57,228 nucleotides of DNA from Bacillota bacterium (GTDB taxonomy: Bacteria > Bacillota > Clostridia > Lachnospirales > Lachnospiraceae). Both the position numbers and the translations under genes were made by a program. Positions 1-8,392 of this stretch are shown here, in pieces; position 1 is the stretch's first letter, and each line of letters starts with the position of its first letter. Below the pieces are notes generated by a model that was given only the letters and a program-made list of their open reading frames with translations, did not search any database and was not told the origin of the DNA. The DNA is taken from contig JAEZVF010000111.1 in NCBI GenBank assembly GCA_023443225.1, positions 1 to 57,228 of the forward strand. Direction: 5' to 3'.

Positions 1-81
1 TGAATGTACACCATTAATCCAAGTCGATTTAATAATATACAAAGATGCAGAATTTTTCGAACGTGATATTTTAAGTCTCAT
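1..81 (-). mobile_element. 5' end of a transposase gene, cut by the window edge
   Basis: An open frame runs on the minus strand from an ATG at 81 off the left edge (27 codons visible). It is preceded by a strong AGGAGG ribosome binding site. The N-terminus begins MRLKISRSKNSASLYIIKS, which resembles the start of IS1634-type (IS4 superfamily) transposases as I remember them. Only the first residues are visible, so neither the catalytic residues nor the intactness of the element can be judged. It could instead be another short conserved protein. Confidence 0.45.
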
Positions 82-509
82 ATAAAAATACCTCCTATCC
101 CTTATATTATAACACAGTACTCAATAGCACTCAATACAATAATGGAAAATTTGACAAAAAAATAAGCCTAAATCAAGGCTCACATGGATTTTTTTCCTAC
201 TCAACTGTCAAAGACCCGAGGTAACAAAATTATTCATATAACCATTCAAATACTAATTTTTTGATATCCCGTATAGTATGGTTAATTCTATGTAGTCATG
301 ATAAAATAAGTACTAGTAGACTATTCATTAAAGGTCTGATGCAAAACTAATTACGATACACTAAAAAACTGTTTTAATAGTATGGTTGTAGTATAAATAC
401 TATCTTTGAACTATATTGTATCTGATATTTTTTGCAGCAGTCCCATCTCATATAATCACGCGAAAAGTCTATTGATAGTATAAAAACAAAGGAGATTTTA
501 ATATTTATT
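82..509. other. Intergenic stretch between transposase start and agmatinase
   Basis: I recognise no gene here. It is very AT-rich and presumably holds the left-end noncoding part of the insertion element and the agmatinase promoter. A short inverted repeat (AGCC/GGCT near 165-180) followed later by a T-run could be a weak terminator. Nothing else is supported. Confidence 0.5.
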
Positions 510-1367
510 ATGAATAAAAATACATTATCAACTAATTTTCTAGGTTGCGATAGCGACTTTTCTTCTTCTGAAATAGTAATTTTCGGAGCACCTTATGACG
601 GTACTACTACTTTCAGACCTGGAACAAGGTTTGCACCTTCTACCATGAGACTGGATTCAATTGGAATTGAAACATATAGTCCTTATTTTGATGCCGATAT
701 TACTGATTATTTAATTAATGATTTTGGCGATTTGGACTTACCCTTTGGTTCACCTATTAAAGCATTAGATATGATATCGGAGACTGTAAAATATATTTTA
801 GATAGTGAAAAAAAACCTCTCATGATTGGCGGAGAGCATCTGGTTTCTCTTCCAGCTATCCAACAAGCCATAAAAAAATATCCAAACCTAAATATCATCC
901 ATTTTGATGCACATACAGATTTGAGAGAGGATTATCTAGGCGAAACACTTTCACATTCTTCAGTTATCAGGCGTGTTTGGGATATACTTGGAGACAAGCA
1001 TATTTGGCAATATGGTATAAGAAGTGGTACTCGTGAGGAATTTTATTGGTCTAAAGAAGGTCATACCTCTATGTGTCTACACAATTTTGATACATTAGAT
1101 AATGCTATAGGTGAAATTGGCAGTTTACCAGTTTATCTCACAATTGACTTAGATGTTCTTGACCCTTCTATATTTCCAGGTACAGGTACCCCTGAAGCTG
1201 GTGGCGTAAGCTTTATCGAATTAGTTAATGCTCTAAAGGCTGTTTCCAAACTAAATATAATAGGAGCCGACATTGTAGAGTTATCACCACATTATGATCA
1301 CAGCGGCTCGTCAACTGCAGTAGCTTGTAAGGTATTGAGAGAGGTAGTTCTTGCTATGCAAAGGTAA
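510..1367 (+). CDS. speB: Agmatinase-type ureohydrolase
   Basis: A 285-residue ureohydrolase of the arginase/agmatinase family, which hydrolyses a guanidino compound (most likely agmatine to putrescine and urea) with two Mn ions in the cytoplasm. The metal-binding motifs are in order: GGEH near residue 107, HFDAHTDLRED near 130 and TIDLDVLDPS near 210, followed by ADIVELSP near 257. Length matches short bacterial agmatinases. AAAGGAG lies 5' of the ATG, though the spacing is longer than ideal. It stands alone on the plus strand, convergent with the PII/ammonium transporter genes. The released urea nitrogen would fit a nitrogen-scavenging neighbourhood. Substrate is inferred from family; guanidinobutyrate is an alternative. 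Confidence 0.85.
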   Translation: MNKNTLSTNFLGCDSDFSSSEIVIFGAPYDGTTTFRPGTRFAPSTMRLDSIGIETYSPYFDADITDYLINDFGDLDLPFGSPIKALDMISETVKYILDSEKKPLMIGGEHLVSLPAIQQAIKKYPNLNIIHFDAHTDLREDYLGETLSHSSVIRRVWDILGDKHIWQYGIRSGTREEFYWSKEGHTSMCLHNFDTLDNAIGEIGSLPVYLTIDLDVLDPSIFPGTGTPEAGGVSFIELVNALKAVSKLNIIGADIVELSPHYDHSGSSTAVACKVLREVVLAMQR

Positions 1368-1379
1368 TATATGCAGATT

Positions 1380-1420
1380 CCCCAGTTAGACTATTGGCTT
1401 AACTGGGGAAAGTAATATTT
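1380..1420 (+). terminator. Terminator-like hairpin after agmatinase
   Basis: CCCCAGTT at 1380-1387 pairs with AACTGGGG at 1401-1408, 13 bases downstream of the speB stop. The T-rich tract is short and displaced (AGTAATATTTT), so it may be an imperfect terminator. Confidence 0.55.
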
Positions 1421-1464
1421 TCATTCTCCTTCTTCAGCTTGAAGTTGTATATGCTAATATACAA

Positions 1465-1510
1465 AATATGGCACAGAAAACAATAGTTAAATTGCCTTCT
1501 GTGCCACATA
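1465..1510 (-). terminator. Terminator downstream of PII gene
   Basis: A long inverted repeat: 1465-1478 pairs with 1497-1510 around a GGCACAGAA core. On the minus strand it follows the glnK stop and is followed by ATATTTTG. It ends the nitrogen operon and separates it from the convergent agmatinase gene. Confidence 0.65.
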
Positions 1511-1582
1511 TTATTGGTTGAAGATATTTGCAAAGCCTTGAACTCTTTTATGGTATTTAGAGAACAAATTCAATTGCATCAA

Positions 1583-1921
1583 CTATATTGCCGAATCTCC
1601 TCTTTCTTTAGTACGGATACGGATACAATCCTGCAAATCATAAATGAATATTTTTCCATCTCCTACCTCACCAGTCTGAGAATATTTAATTATTGTATCA
1701 GTGATTAAATCCACTTTATCATCTGTCGTTACTAATTCTAGCTTAACTTTCGGAAGCACATTAAGAGTAATCTCATTTCCTCTATAAAACTCTTTCCATC
1801 CCAACTGTTTGCCTGCTCCCATAACCTGACTTATCGTTATACCATCTAAATCAATTGCAAGTAGGGCTTCTTTTAGTTCTTCAAGTTTGCATGGTCTAAT
1901 AATCGCTTCTATTTTCTTCAT
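1583..1921 (-). CDS. glnK: PII nitrogen regulatory protein
   Basis: A 112-residue PII trimer subunit that senses 2-oxoglutarate and ATP/ADP. When partnered with AmtB it blocks the ammonium channel. The fold markers are visible: KKIEAIIRPCKL at the N-terminus, the T-loop around 37-58, the B-loop TGEVGDGKIF near 83-92 and RIRTKERG near the C-terminus. In enteric PII the uridylylated residue is Tyr51. Here residue 51 is Ile (E50-I51-T52), so regulation by uridylylation at that position is not possible. The start is set by AAGGAGG just upstream. It follows amtB with a 175-nt spacer that contains a small GC hairpin (1938-1956) directly 5' of the ribosome binding site. amtB-glnK pairing is typical. 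Confidence 0.95.
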   Translation of the reverse strand: MKKIEAIIRPCKLEELKEALLAIDLDGITISQVMGAGKQLGWKEFYRGNEITLNVLPKVKLELVTTDDKVDLITDTIIKYSQTGEVGDGKIFIYDLQDCIRIRTKERGDSAI

Positions 1922-2096
1922 ACAAATAACCTCCTTGAACCGCCGAAACGGCAGTTTTTAATATAATAAAATTTGTTTGCCATTATTACTTACAGCATTT
2001 ATCAGCTTATACTAGTTTGCATATAAACGTTCGTAACCGTTTATATAGTCGCAGTATTCTTTTGTAACATCTACGATTTGCAACATATATTGAAGC

Positions 2097-3350
2097 TTAA
2101 TCCATACCTGTAAATGAAGGGTATGCTGACTCACCATGCTGTGATATGTCAAGCCCTTCTGATTCCTCTCTTGGCATTACTCTAATTTCTTTCATTATTA
2201 ACTTGAGTACAAATAATATAATAGCTGTTCCTACTACAGCAAGGACAATAGTTGCTCCAATACTTATTAGCTGTGCTACGAATAATCTTGTTTCGCCATA
2301 TATCAAGCCATTCCATTGAGCAGCTGAATTTATAGAACTTTTTGCAAATAATCCTGTTGCTATACCTCCCCAAATACCACCAATACCATGGCAACCAAAG
2401 GCATCCAATGAATCGTCATAACCAAACTTTGGTTTAATAACACTCATTGCAAAGTAACATATTGGACTAACTGCTAAACCAATAATTAAAGAAGCCCATA
2501 TTGGTACAAAACCAGCTCCAGGAGTGATTGCTACTAATCCTACAACTGCACCAGTCGCTGCACCCAGCATAGTAGGTTTGCCTCTTGTAATCTTTTCAAC
2601 CAGCATCATTGAAAGTAATGCAGCTGCAGCTGAAGTGTTAGTTGTTAAAAATGCATGAACTGCGAGTTCTCCGCTTCCTAATGCACTACCTGCATTAAAT
2701 CCAAACCATCCAAACCATAATAAAGCAGTACCAATAAAGACTAATGGAATGTTATGAGGTTGGTGAGCCGTAACTCCATATCCTTTCCTCTTACCGAGAA
2801 TAATAGCTGCAACAAGCGCTGAAACTCCAGAACTTATATGAACAACATTACCACCGGCAAAATCTATAGCTCCAAGATCCCTTAGTATTCCACCTACTCC
2901 CCACATCATATGTGCCAATGGATAGTATACAACCAACGACCATAATCCAATAAACGCAAATAGTGCAGAAAACTTAATCCTCTCAACTAAAGCACCTGTA
3001 ATTAGTGCCGGTGTAATTATTGCAAACATCATTTGAAATGTTGCAAAGAGTGTATGCGGTATTGATGCTGCATAATCAGGATTTGGCGCACCAGTAACTC
3101 CACTAAAAAAAGCCCAGTTTAGGTTTCCTATTACTCCTACAACATCCTCACCAAAAGAAAGTGAATAACCAATTGCCACCCATAGTATCGACGCAAGCCC
3201 ACATACAAAAAACGATGACATGATAGTGCTTAATACATTCTTTCTTTTTACCATTCCTCCATAGAAAAGTGCAAGACCTGGTGTCATGAAAAATACAAGT
3301 GCTGCTGAAATTAAAATAAATGCTGTGTCCCCTGTGTTAATAGTTCCCAT
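2097..3350 (-). CDS. amtB: Ammonium transporter
   Basis: A membrane ammonium channel of the Amt/Mep/Rh family, about 417 residues, with roughly eleven hydrophobic spans. Family signatures visible are FFMTPGLALFYGGMV near the N-terminus, DFAGGNVVHISSG in the middle and DDSLDAFGCHGIGGIWGG towards the C-terminus, which includes one of the twin pore histidines. I choose the ATG at 3350 because GGAGGGG lies just upstream. A longer frame to 3413 would add 21 charged residues without a ribosome site. It is followed by glnK and preceded by an attenuator-type leader (3433-3479) with an ANTAR-style hairpin, so transcription is probably antiterminated under nitrogen limitation. Confidence 0.95.
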   Translation of the reverse strand: MGTINTGDTAFILISAALVFFMTPGLALFYGGMVKRKNVLSTIMSSFFVCGLASILWVAIGYSLSFGEDVVGVIGNLNWAFFSGVTGAPNPDYAASIPHTLFATFQMMFAIITPALITGALVERIKFSALFAFIGLWSLVVYYPLAHMMWGVGGILRDLGAIDFAGGNVVHISSGVSALVAAIILGKRKGYGVTAHQPHNIPLVFIGTALLWFGWFGFNAGSALGSGELAVHAFLTTNTSAAAALLSMMLVEKITRGKPTMLGAATGAVVGLVAITPGAGFVPIWASLIIGLAVSPICYFAMSVIKPKFGYDDSLDAFGCHGIGGIWGGIATGLFAKSSINSAAQWNGLIYGETRLFVAQLISIGATIVLAVVGTAIILFVLKLIMKEIRVMPREESEGLDISQHGESAYPSFTGMD

Positions 3351-3432
3351 AATTAACCCCTCCATCTTTTTATTTTTTAGTTTTTTAGTTTTACAATTTG
3401 ACCAGTAAGTCAAAATTTTTAATTCATTTATT

Positions 3433-3479
3433 TAAAACAAAAGCGTGCCAAAAAGAAAACATATCCTCATTGACACGCT
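3433..3479 (-). promoter_or_regulatory. ANTAR-type antiterminator hairpin overlapping a terminator in the amtB leader
   Basis: On the minus strand a hairpin at 3477-3460 has stem CGTGTC/GATATG and a six-base loop AATGAG with A at position 1 and G at position 4, the signature of RNA targets of ANTAR proteins. Its 5' arm is also the 5' arm of a terminator (AGCGTGTC at 3479-3472 with GGCACGCT at 3449-3442, then TTTTGTTTT). The two folds exclude each other. A matching upstream P1 hairpin is not obvious here. Confidence 0.65.
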
Positions 3480-3560
3480 AATGTAAAACTGATAATACCT
3501 ATAATATTCAATTTTTTTAGTTAATAACTAATTTTTTCACTTATAACGATATTTAAACTA

Positions 3561-3604
3561 TAAAAGCTGCTCAAGAAATCATGAATTACAATTTCTAAGC
3601 AGCT
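3561..3604 (-). terminator. Terminator between nitR and amtB
   Basis: A strong inverted repeat, AGCTGCTtAGAAAT with ATTTCTtGAGCAGCT, lies on the minus strand 80 nt after the ANTAR gene and is followed by TTTATA. It would end the glutamate synthase-glnA-nitR transcript before the separately attenuated amtB-glnK unit. Confidence 0.7.
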
Positions 3605-3684
3605 CCATTGCTGATTTTTAATATTTTTTTATATAATATGCAATAGCTAATGCTATGAGTTACCAAAAGATATAAGCATTCCCT

Positions 3685-4254
3685 TCAATAGCTAAAAAGA
3701 ATTTCTTCAGCCACCTTAATTTGAGAAGTTCTTGAGTCCATTGCTCTCTTTTGAATATATCTATGAGCCTGTGGTTCAGTCATGTTCATCTTTTCCACAA
3801 GTAACCATTTTGCCTTTTCAATTATCTTTCTATCCTGCATACGCTTTTCCAAATCGTCATTCTGAAGTTTCAATCCTTTTATGGATTTACGCGACTGAAC
3901 GGCAAATTTAGCTGTTTGCAGCAGTGTAGTCCTATTGATAGGCTTAGGAAGAATTAATGCCCCTACTTTTTCAAGCTTGTATTGCATCTCTTCCAGATGC
4001 TCATGTTTAGCGAGAATTATTATGCCAGCATCTGTAATATCAGAGATATCTAAAACAAACTCAATACCCAACTCATCCTGCAATGGAGCATTTACCAGTA
4101 TAAGCTCAGGTTCAAAAAAATCGAGTTTACGTCTGGCTTCATTAGCAGATAATGAATACTCTGCTGACGAATAACCCCGCTGCAGCATAAGGTTTCGAAG
4201 TTCTTTAATTAACTCAGGCTTACTGCATACTATAAGAATCCCGCCTGCACTCAC
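3685..4254 (-). CDS. nitR: ANTAR-domain antitermination regulator with pseudo-receiver
   Basis: About 189 residues. Residues 1-120 form a response-regulator-like fold (ILIVCSKPELIKELR, ELILVNAPL, ALILPKPI). The usual phosphoryl-accepting Asp at the end of beta-3 appears to be Asn (LVNAP), so this is probably a pseudo-receiver not driven by a kinase. Residues 135-189 form an ANTAR RNA-binding domain (RKIIEKAKWLLVEKMN, then AHRYIQKRAMD). ANTAR proteins bind paired hexaloop hairpins and prevent termination. A comparable gene next to glnA is known in Clostridium acetobutylicum as nitR. The start is taken at the GTG at 4254, where GGAGG is well spaced; the TTG at 4260 lies too close to it. It lies 94 nt after glnA, and four ANTAR-like leaders occur in the same island. 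Confidence 0.88.
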   Translation of the reverse strand: MSAGGILIVCSKPELIKELRNLMLQRGYSSAEYSLSANEARRKLDFFEPELILVNAPLQDELGIEFVLDISDITDAGIIILAKHEHLEEMQYKLEKVGALILPKPINRTTLLQTAKFAVQSRKSIKGLKLQNDDLEKRMQDRKIIEKAKWLLVEKMNMTEPQAHRYIQKRAMDSRTSQIKVAEEILFSY

Positions 4255-4348
4255 TGGCAATCACCTCCATCTGAGTGTGAAATAATTATAGTTAAATCTT
4301 AAGTTTGTGCTACATTTACATTCGTGTTTAATAATTCCGAAATGTTTA

Positions 4349-5683
4349 TTAATATGCAGTAAGATAATTATCTATTTCCCATTGATGAACAACACCATTG
4401 TACTGCGCCCACTCTGCTTCCTTAATCGATATATATTTATTAAAAATGTGTTCTCCAAGTACATCTTTAACATAAGCATCTTTTTTCATTTCTTCTAAAG
4501 CCAATGACAGATTGGATGGTAATCTTTCAATACCAAGGTTTTTCTCTTGCTCAGGTGAAAGATTATAAGTATTTATATCCATCGGCGATGGTATTACCAA
4601 CTGATTTTGTAGTCCGTCTAACCCTGCCTCTAAAATCAAAGCTAAAGTAAGATAAGGATTACAAGATGGGTCTGGACTTCTAAGTTCAAGTCTAGTTGCT
4701 TCGCCTTTTGTTGCAGGTATTCGTAACAAAGGACTTCTATTCATGTGTGACCAAGCGATATTTACTGGTGCCTCAAATCCAGGAACAAGTCTCTTATATG
4801 AATTTACAAGTGGATTAGCAATAGCTGTAATACCCTTAGCATGCTTAAGTATTCCTGCTGCAAACATTTTTGCTGTATCAGATATATCCATACTGTTTTC
4901 ACCAACATTAAATATGTTCTTTCCATTTTGTGAAAGTGACATATTAATATGCATACCTGAACCGTAAGTATCAAATATTGGTTTTGGCATAAATGTAGCA
5001 TGTAAACCATTTCTTTGCGCTACTATTTTTACTACCATTCTAAAAGTCATTATTCTATCGGCAGCAGTCAATGCATCACTATATTTGAAATCTACTTCAT
5101 GCTGCCCAGCAGCATTCTCATGATGTGATGCCTCAATCTCAAAACCCATATCCTCAAGTACCATGCAAATCTCTCTTCTGCAATTTTCTCCTAAATCCAT
5201 TGGAGCAAGATCACAATAACCAGCAGCATCATGAGTCTTTGTTGTAGGCCTTCCGTCGCTATCTGTGTGAAATAAGAAAAATTCACATTCAGGACCTACA
5301 TTAAAGGTGTATCCCAGCTTCTTAGCTTTAGCCTCTGACTTTTTCAGAATAAATCTTGGATCTCCCACAAATTGTGATCCATCATGGTTTTTAATGTCAC
5401 AAATTAATCTTGCTACCTTACCGTGCTGTGGCCTCCAAGGAATAATAGAAAATGTGTCTAAATCCGGGAATAGTAACATATCTGATGATTCTACTTCCGA
5501 AAATCCTGCAATTGAAGATGCGTCAAAAACAACTCCCTCTTCAAGCGCTTTTTGAACCTGTTGGTCAGTTATAGCAATATTTTTTAACCTACCAAAAATA
5601 TCGATGAACTGGAGTCTAATAAACTTTACATCATTGAGCTCAATAAATTTTAGGATATCATTTTTTGAAGCCATTTTCCTCAT
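4349..5683 (-). CDS. glnA: Glutamine synthetase type I
   Basis: A 444-residue GSI that joins ammonia and glutamate using ATP and acts as a dodecamer in the cytoplasm. Visible are the beta-grasp N-terminus (KNDILKFIELNDVKFIRLQ), the metal/glutamate site region GPECEFFLF, HHENAAGQHEVDFKY, the ATP-binding region MPKPIFDTYGSGMHINMS and RIPATKGEATRLELRSPDPS. The length and lack of the beta-type insertion suggest the GSI-alpha subclass found in Firmicutes. AAAGGAAG precedes the ATG at 5683; a second in-frame ATG three codons on (MASK) is an alternative start. It follows the GXGXG subunit of glutamate synthase after 277 nt that hold its own promoter and a structured leader. A second, unrelated GS (type III) lies at 16.9 kb. 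Confidence 0.96.
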   Translation of the reverse strand: MRKMASKNDILKFIELNDVKFIRLQFIDIFGRLKNIAITDQQVQKALEEGVVFDASSIAGFSEVESSDMLLFPDLDTFSIIPWRPQHGKVARLICDIKNHDGSQFVGDPRFILKKSEAKAKKLGYTFNVGPECEFFLFHTDSDGRPTTKTHDAAGYCDLAPMDLGENCRREICMVLEDMGFEIEASHHENAAGQHEVDFKYSDALTAADRIMTFRMVVKIVAQRNGLHATFMPKPIFDTYGSGMHINMSLSQNGKNIFNVGENSMDISDTAKMFAAGILKHAKGITAIANPLVNSYKRLVPGFEAPVNIAWSHMNRSPLLRIPATKGEATRLELRSPDPSCNPYLTLALILEAGLDGLQNQLVIPSPMDINTYNLSPEQEKNLGIERLPSNLSLALEEMKKDAYVKDVLGEHIFNKYISIKEAEWAQYNGVVHQWEIDNYLTAY

Positions 5684-5728
5684 CGCTTCCTTTCTATATA
5701 TTTTAACTGTTACTTCAAAGTCTGTTAT

Positions 5729-5877
5729 AACGCCTCAATTCAAAATTAAATATATCGGTTGTAGAAAAATTTAATTTCATTAGCGGCGTTTCAACGAGGT
5801 CGGAGATATGCTCGCCACCTAAAAACCGATGCGGTACCCGCCACCTATAAGAGGTGTGGGATATCTATTGCCTCGTT
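5729..5877 (-). promoter_or_regulatory. Structured RNA leader of glnA, class not recognised
   Basis: On the minus strand the transcript would start about 12 nt before AACGAGG (5877-5871), which pairs with CCTCGTT (5799-5793) to close an 85-nt element. Inside it AGATAT (5866-5861) pairs with ATATCT (5809-5804), CACCT/AGGTG forms a small hairpin, and the phrase AGGTGGCGRG occurs twice. A second long hairpin follows, AACGCC (5790-5785) with GGCGTT (5734-5729). The 5' end TATAACG (5880-5874) can instead pair with CGTTATA (5732-5726), giving two competing folds. No ANTAR hexaloop or T-box is seen, and it does not match the glutamine riboswitch core as I know it. Confidence 0.5.
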
Positions 5878-5895
5878 ATATTATAATCATTAAAC

Positions 5896-5904
5896 ATTAT
5901 ATCA
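5896..5904 (-). promoter_or_regulatory. Extended -10 promoter of glnA
   Basis: On the minus strand TGATATAAT reads as a TGn extended -10 with a perfect TATAAT hexamer. The -35 region is weak. The predicted start lies about 12 nt upstream of the structured leader, so glnA can be expressed separately from the glutamate synthase genes. Confidence 0.5.
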
Positions 5905-5960
5905 CAATTCTAATAAATAGAACTCTTCGTTTTAGGGTTAATTAGCTAATAAGAAAAATT

Positions 5961-6680
5961 TTAGTTATGTGTATATAGTTGCTTATATGGATTCTTTGTA
6001 TTTGCAGTGAGCTTTATAAAATTTGAGTTAAGAATTTCGCTCTTATCGTATCCAAAGTTATCACAAAAATCTGCAATATAACTTTCAATGTTCTTTTTGT
6101 CATCATCAGTTGCTGTTTCAGCTGTAACCTGTGAAGGTAGTCCCTCTGGAGCATCTTTACTTCTTAAATATATTACTCCTCCATGCATTCCTGTTCCACA
6201 GAAATTTCCTACTGGAACGCCATCTATTCCAATACCCAGCACAATTACTACTCCTCCTGCTAAATATTCTCCTAGAAAATCTCCTGTTTTTCCACCTACA
6301 ATAACCAAAGGCTTCTGTTCTTTATATTCCTTAACATGTATTCCTACACGATATCCTGCATTTCCTTTAATCAGTATCTTACCACCACGCATACCATATC
6401 CGGTTGTGTCGCCGCAATTTCCATGTATAATTATTGAACCGTCATTCATCGTGTCTCCAGTAGCATCTTGGGCGTTACCATTAACAATTACATTTGCTCC
6501 ATCCATATACGCACCTAAAGCATTACCAGGAGTTCCGTTAATTGTGATTGTTTTACCTTTAATGCCACATCCTATATATCTTTGACCATACACCTCATCC
6601 AAAACTATATCTGTATCAGTTGTATTTCTAATTTGTTCGTTAATTTCAGTATAATATGTGTTACCAACTGTTATTCTCAT
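5961..6680 (-). CDS. Glutamate synthase GXGXG-domain subunit (domain 3)
   Basis: About 239 residues forming the right-handed beta-helix that in ordinary glutamate synthase is the C-terminal GXGXG domain of the large subunit. Here it is a free-standing protein. The repeat units are clear: GNTPGNALGAYM-type turns, GDTMNDGSIIIHGNCGDTTG, MRGGKILIKGNAGYR, GGKTGDFLGEYLAGG and CGTGMHGGVIYLR. It is structural and links catalytic centres rather than binding substrate. The ATG at 6680 has GGAGG five bases upstream; the upstream ATG at 6692 contains that ribosome site and is rejected. It is the last of five split glutamate synthase genes and precedes glnA. Confidence 0.88.
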   Translation of the reverse strand: MRITVGNTYYTEINEQIRNTTDTDIVLDEVYGQRYIGCGIKGKTITINGTPGNALGAYMDGANVIVNGNAQDATGDTMNDGSIIIHGNCGDTTGYGMRGGKILIKGNAGYRVGIHVKEYKEQKPLVIVGGKTGDFLGEYLAGGVVIVLGIGIDGVPVGNFCGTGMHGGVIYLRSKDAPEGLPSQVTAETATDDDKKNIESYIADFCDNFGYDKSEILNSNFIKLTANTKNPYKQLYTHN

Positions 6681-6713
6681 GTTAACCTCCATTTCTTGAT
6701 TAAGCCCCTGAAG

Positions 6714-7961
6714 CTAAGAACTCATTTTAGTTTGTCTTGCTTTCTTGTTATAAACTAAAAGTTGCGGACTAACCTTTAATAAATTGCTATCTATTTCACC
6801 CATTGGGGTTTTCTCTCTAATTAGTGATGTGTATATACCAGCTCTACTTATTTCTCCTATAAGGATATACCCCTTGAACAATCCATCAGAGAAGAACATT
6901 TTTCTGTAATTATTCTCATCAATAAGTTCTACACATTCGCCTTCCATGGCACCTGCAGTTATCATGTGAAGTCCAAAGAAGCCTATTGCATTCATTGGCA
7001 TTGCAGTATCAAAGGTTTTATCTCCACCTGCCATGTTGATACCTGCTATTTCACCCTGCATATATGCATTTGGCAATAGTGCAAGTATTTTATTCTGCCC
7101 TGTACATATATCCAAGCATTCAGTACAGTCACCAGCAGAATATACTCCATCTATTGTTGTTGCTTGTTTATTATCTGTAACTATACCCCTATTAACACTG
7201 CCTCCCGCATCTTTCACAAGACCTGTATTTGGTCTGACACCAACTGCTACTATTAAAATATCATAGGTGAGTTCCTGACCAGATTTTAATGAAATAATAT
7301 TACCCTTTACCGATGAGGCTGCATCGTTTAAAACGAATTTAATTCCTGCTTTTTCAATGTGCTTCTGAACAAAATCAGCACCCTTTTTATCAAGAATACT
7401 TGGAAGTATTCTATCAGCTAAATCAACAACGGTAATATCTTCACATATCTCATGTAGTCCTTCTGCAGCCTTTAATCCAATAAGCCCAGCACCCATAATA
7501 ACAACTTTTGAATCTTTTTTTACGGCCTCTTTTACTGCTTTTACACTATCCCATGTCATGAAGGTAAATGAATTCTGTGCTTTATCCAAACCTTCAACAG
7601 GAGGAACAAAGGGTGATGATCCTGTAGCAACCATTAACTTATCGTATTCTACTGTATTACCATCATCAAGAACAAGCTTCTTGGTAGCTGCATCAATTTT
7701 TTCTACCCTTTTACCTAAAATAGTTGTACAGTTATTCTTTTCATAAAAATCGCTATTTCTGTAGTACATCTTATCATCAGTTACTTTACCTTTAAGCCAA
7801 TAGGATATAAGTGGACGAGAGTAAGTAAAATGTGATTCATCTGAAATAAGTGTGATTGAAGAAGCTTTATCTATAGTTCGTATACCACTTACGCAGCCAA
7901 TAGCAGCTGCTGAATTGCCTATAATAACATAATTCATTTGTTTTTCTTTCAAAATAATCAC
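6714..7961 (-). CDS. FAD/NAD(P)-dependent oxidoreductase associated with glutamate synthase
   Basis: A 415-residue pyridine nucleotide-disulphide-type flavoprotein. An FAD-binding Rossmann motif is at the N-terminus (VIIGNSAAAIGC), an NAD(P)-binding motif near residue 155 (VVIMGAGLIGLKAAEG) and the second FAD motif GVYSAGDCTE near 280. It resembles NADH oxidase, rubredoxin reductase and nitrite reductase flavoproteins and has no redox-active CxxC. It probably passes electrons from NAD(P)H to the ferredoxin subunit and so to the synthase core; this role is inferred from position. The start is ambiguous. The GTG at 7961 overlaps the ferredoxin stop by GTGA, while a downstream TTG or the ATG before NYVIIG is also possible. 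Confidence 0.8.
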   Translation of the reverse strand: MIILKEKQMNYVIIGNSAAAIGCVSGIRTIDKASSITLISDESHFTYSRPLISYWLKGKVTDDKMYYRNSDFYEKNNCTTILGKRVEKIDAATKKLVLDDGNTVEYDKLMVATGSSPFVPPVEGLDKAQNSFTFMTWDSVKAVKEAVKKDSKVVIMGAGLIGLKAAEGLHEICEDITVVDLADRILPSILDKKGADFVQKHIEKAGIKFVLNDAASSVKGNIISLKSGQELTYDILIVAVGVRPNTGLVKDAGGSVNRGIVTDNKQATTIDGVYSAGDCTECLDICTGQNKILALLPNAYMQGEIAGINMAGGDKTFDTAMPMNAIGFFGLHMITAGAMEGECVELIDENNYRKMFFSDGLFKGYILIGEISRAGIYTSLIREKTPMGEIDSNLLKVSPQLLVYNKKARQTKMSS

Positions 7962-8392
7962 TCCCTTTCCTCATATACAATAGCTAAATTCGGACAATTT
8001 TCTGCACAAGCAGGCTTTCCATTTTCAATACAAAGATCACATTTCTTTATTGCCTTGTTTTCTCTTCCAGGTATTACAGATCCAAAAGGACAGACAAGAA
8101 TGCAGGTATAACATCCTACACATCTTGATTCATCTACAAAAACTCTACCATCCTCATCTTTTTGCATTGCACCTGTTATACAGGACTTAACACACAATGG
8201 TGTTTCACAATGTCTACAGGAAACTGCAAAATTAATGCTATCTCCTTCTTCAATAGTCAATCTTGGTTGAGGCTTTACTTCGTGAGAAAAAGCCTTTACC
8301 ATATCTTTTTCACCGCTATGTGCAAATGCACAATAATACTCGCAAAGATGGCAGCCTAAACATCTATCCTCATTTACATATATTTTTTTCAT
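7958..8392 (-). CDS. Four-cluster ferredoxin subunit
   Basis: About 144 residues with four cysteine groups, each suited to a [4Fe-4S] cluster: CLGCHLCEYYC, CRHCETPLCVKSC, CVGCYTCILVCP and CDLC with CAENCP. This is the DmsB/HycB-like electron-transfer fold. Its place between the FAD oxidoreductase and the FMN synthase core makes it the likely wire between NAD(P)H (or another donor) and glutamate synthase. I take the start at MKKIYVNEDRC. No strong ribosome site is visible for this ATG or for an upstream GTG at 8443, so the N-terminus is uncertain. It overlaps the next gene by four bases, which suggests translational coupling. Confidence 0.82.
   Translation of the reverse strand: MKKIYVNEDRCLGCHLCEYYCAFAHSGEKDMVKAFSHEVKPQPRLTIEEGDSINFAVSCRHCETPLCVKSCITGAMQKDEDGRVFVDESRCVGCYTCILVCPFGSVIPGRENKAIKKCDLCIENGKPACAENCPNLAIVYEERE

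Noticed and set aside
5729..5877. Glutamine riboswitch or ANTAR target before glnA
   Set aside because: No A1/G4 hexaloop hairpin is found, and the conserved core of the glutamine riboswitch as I know it is not present, so only an unassigned structured leader is reported.
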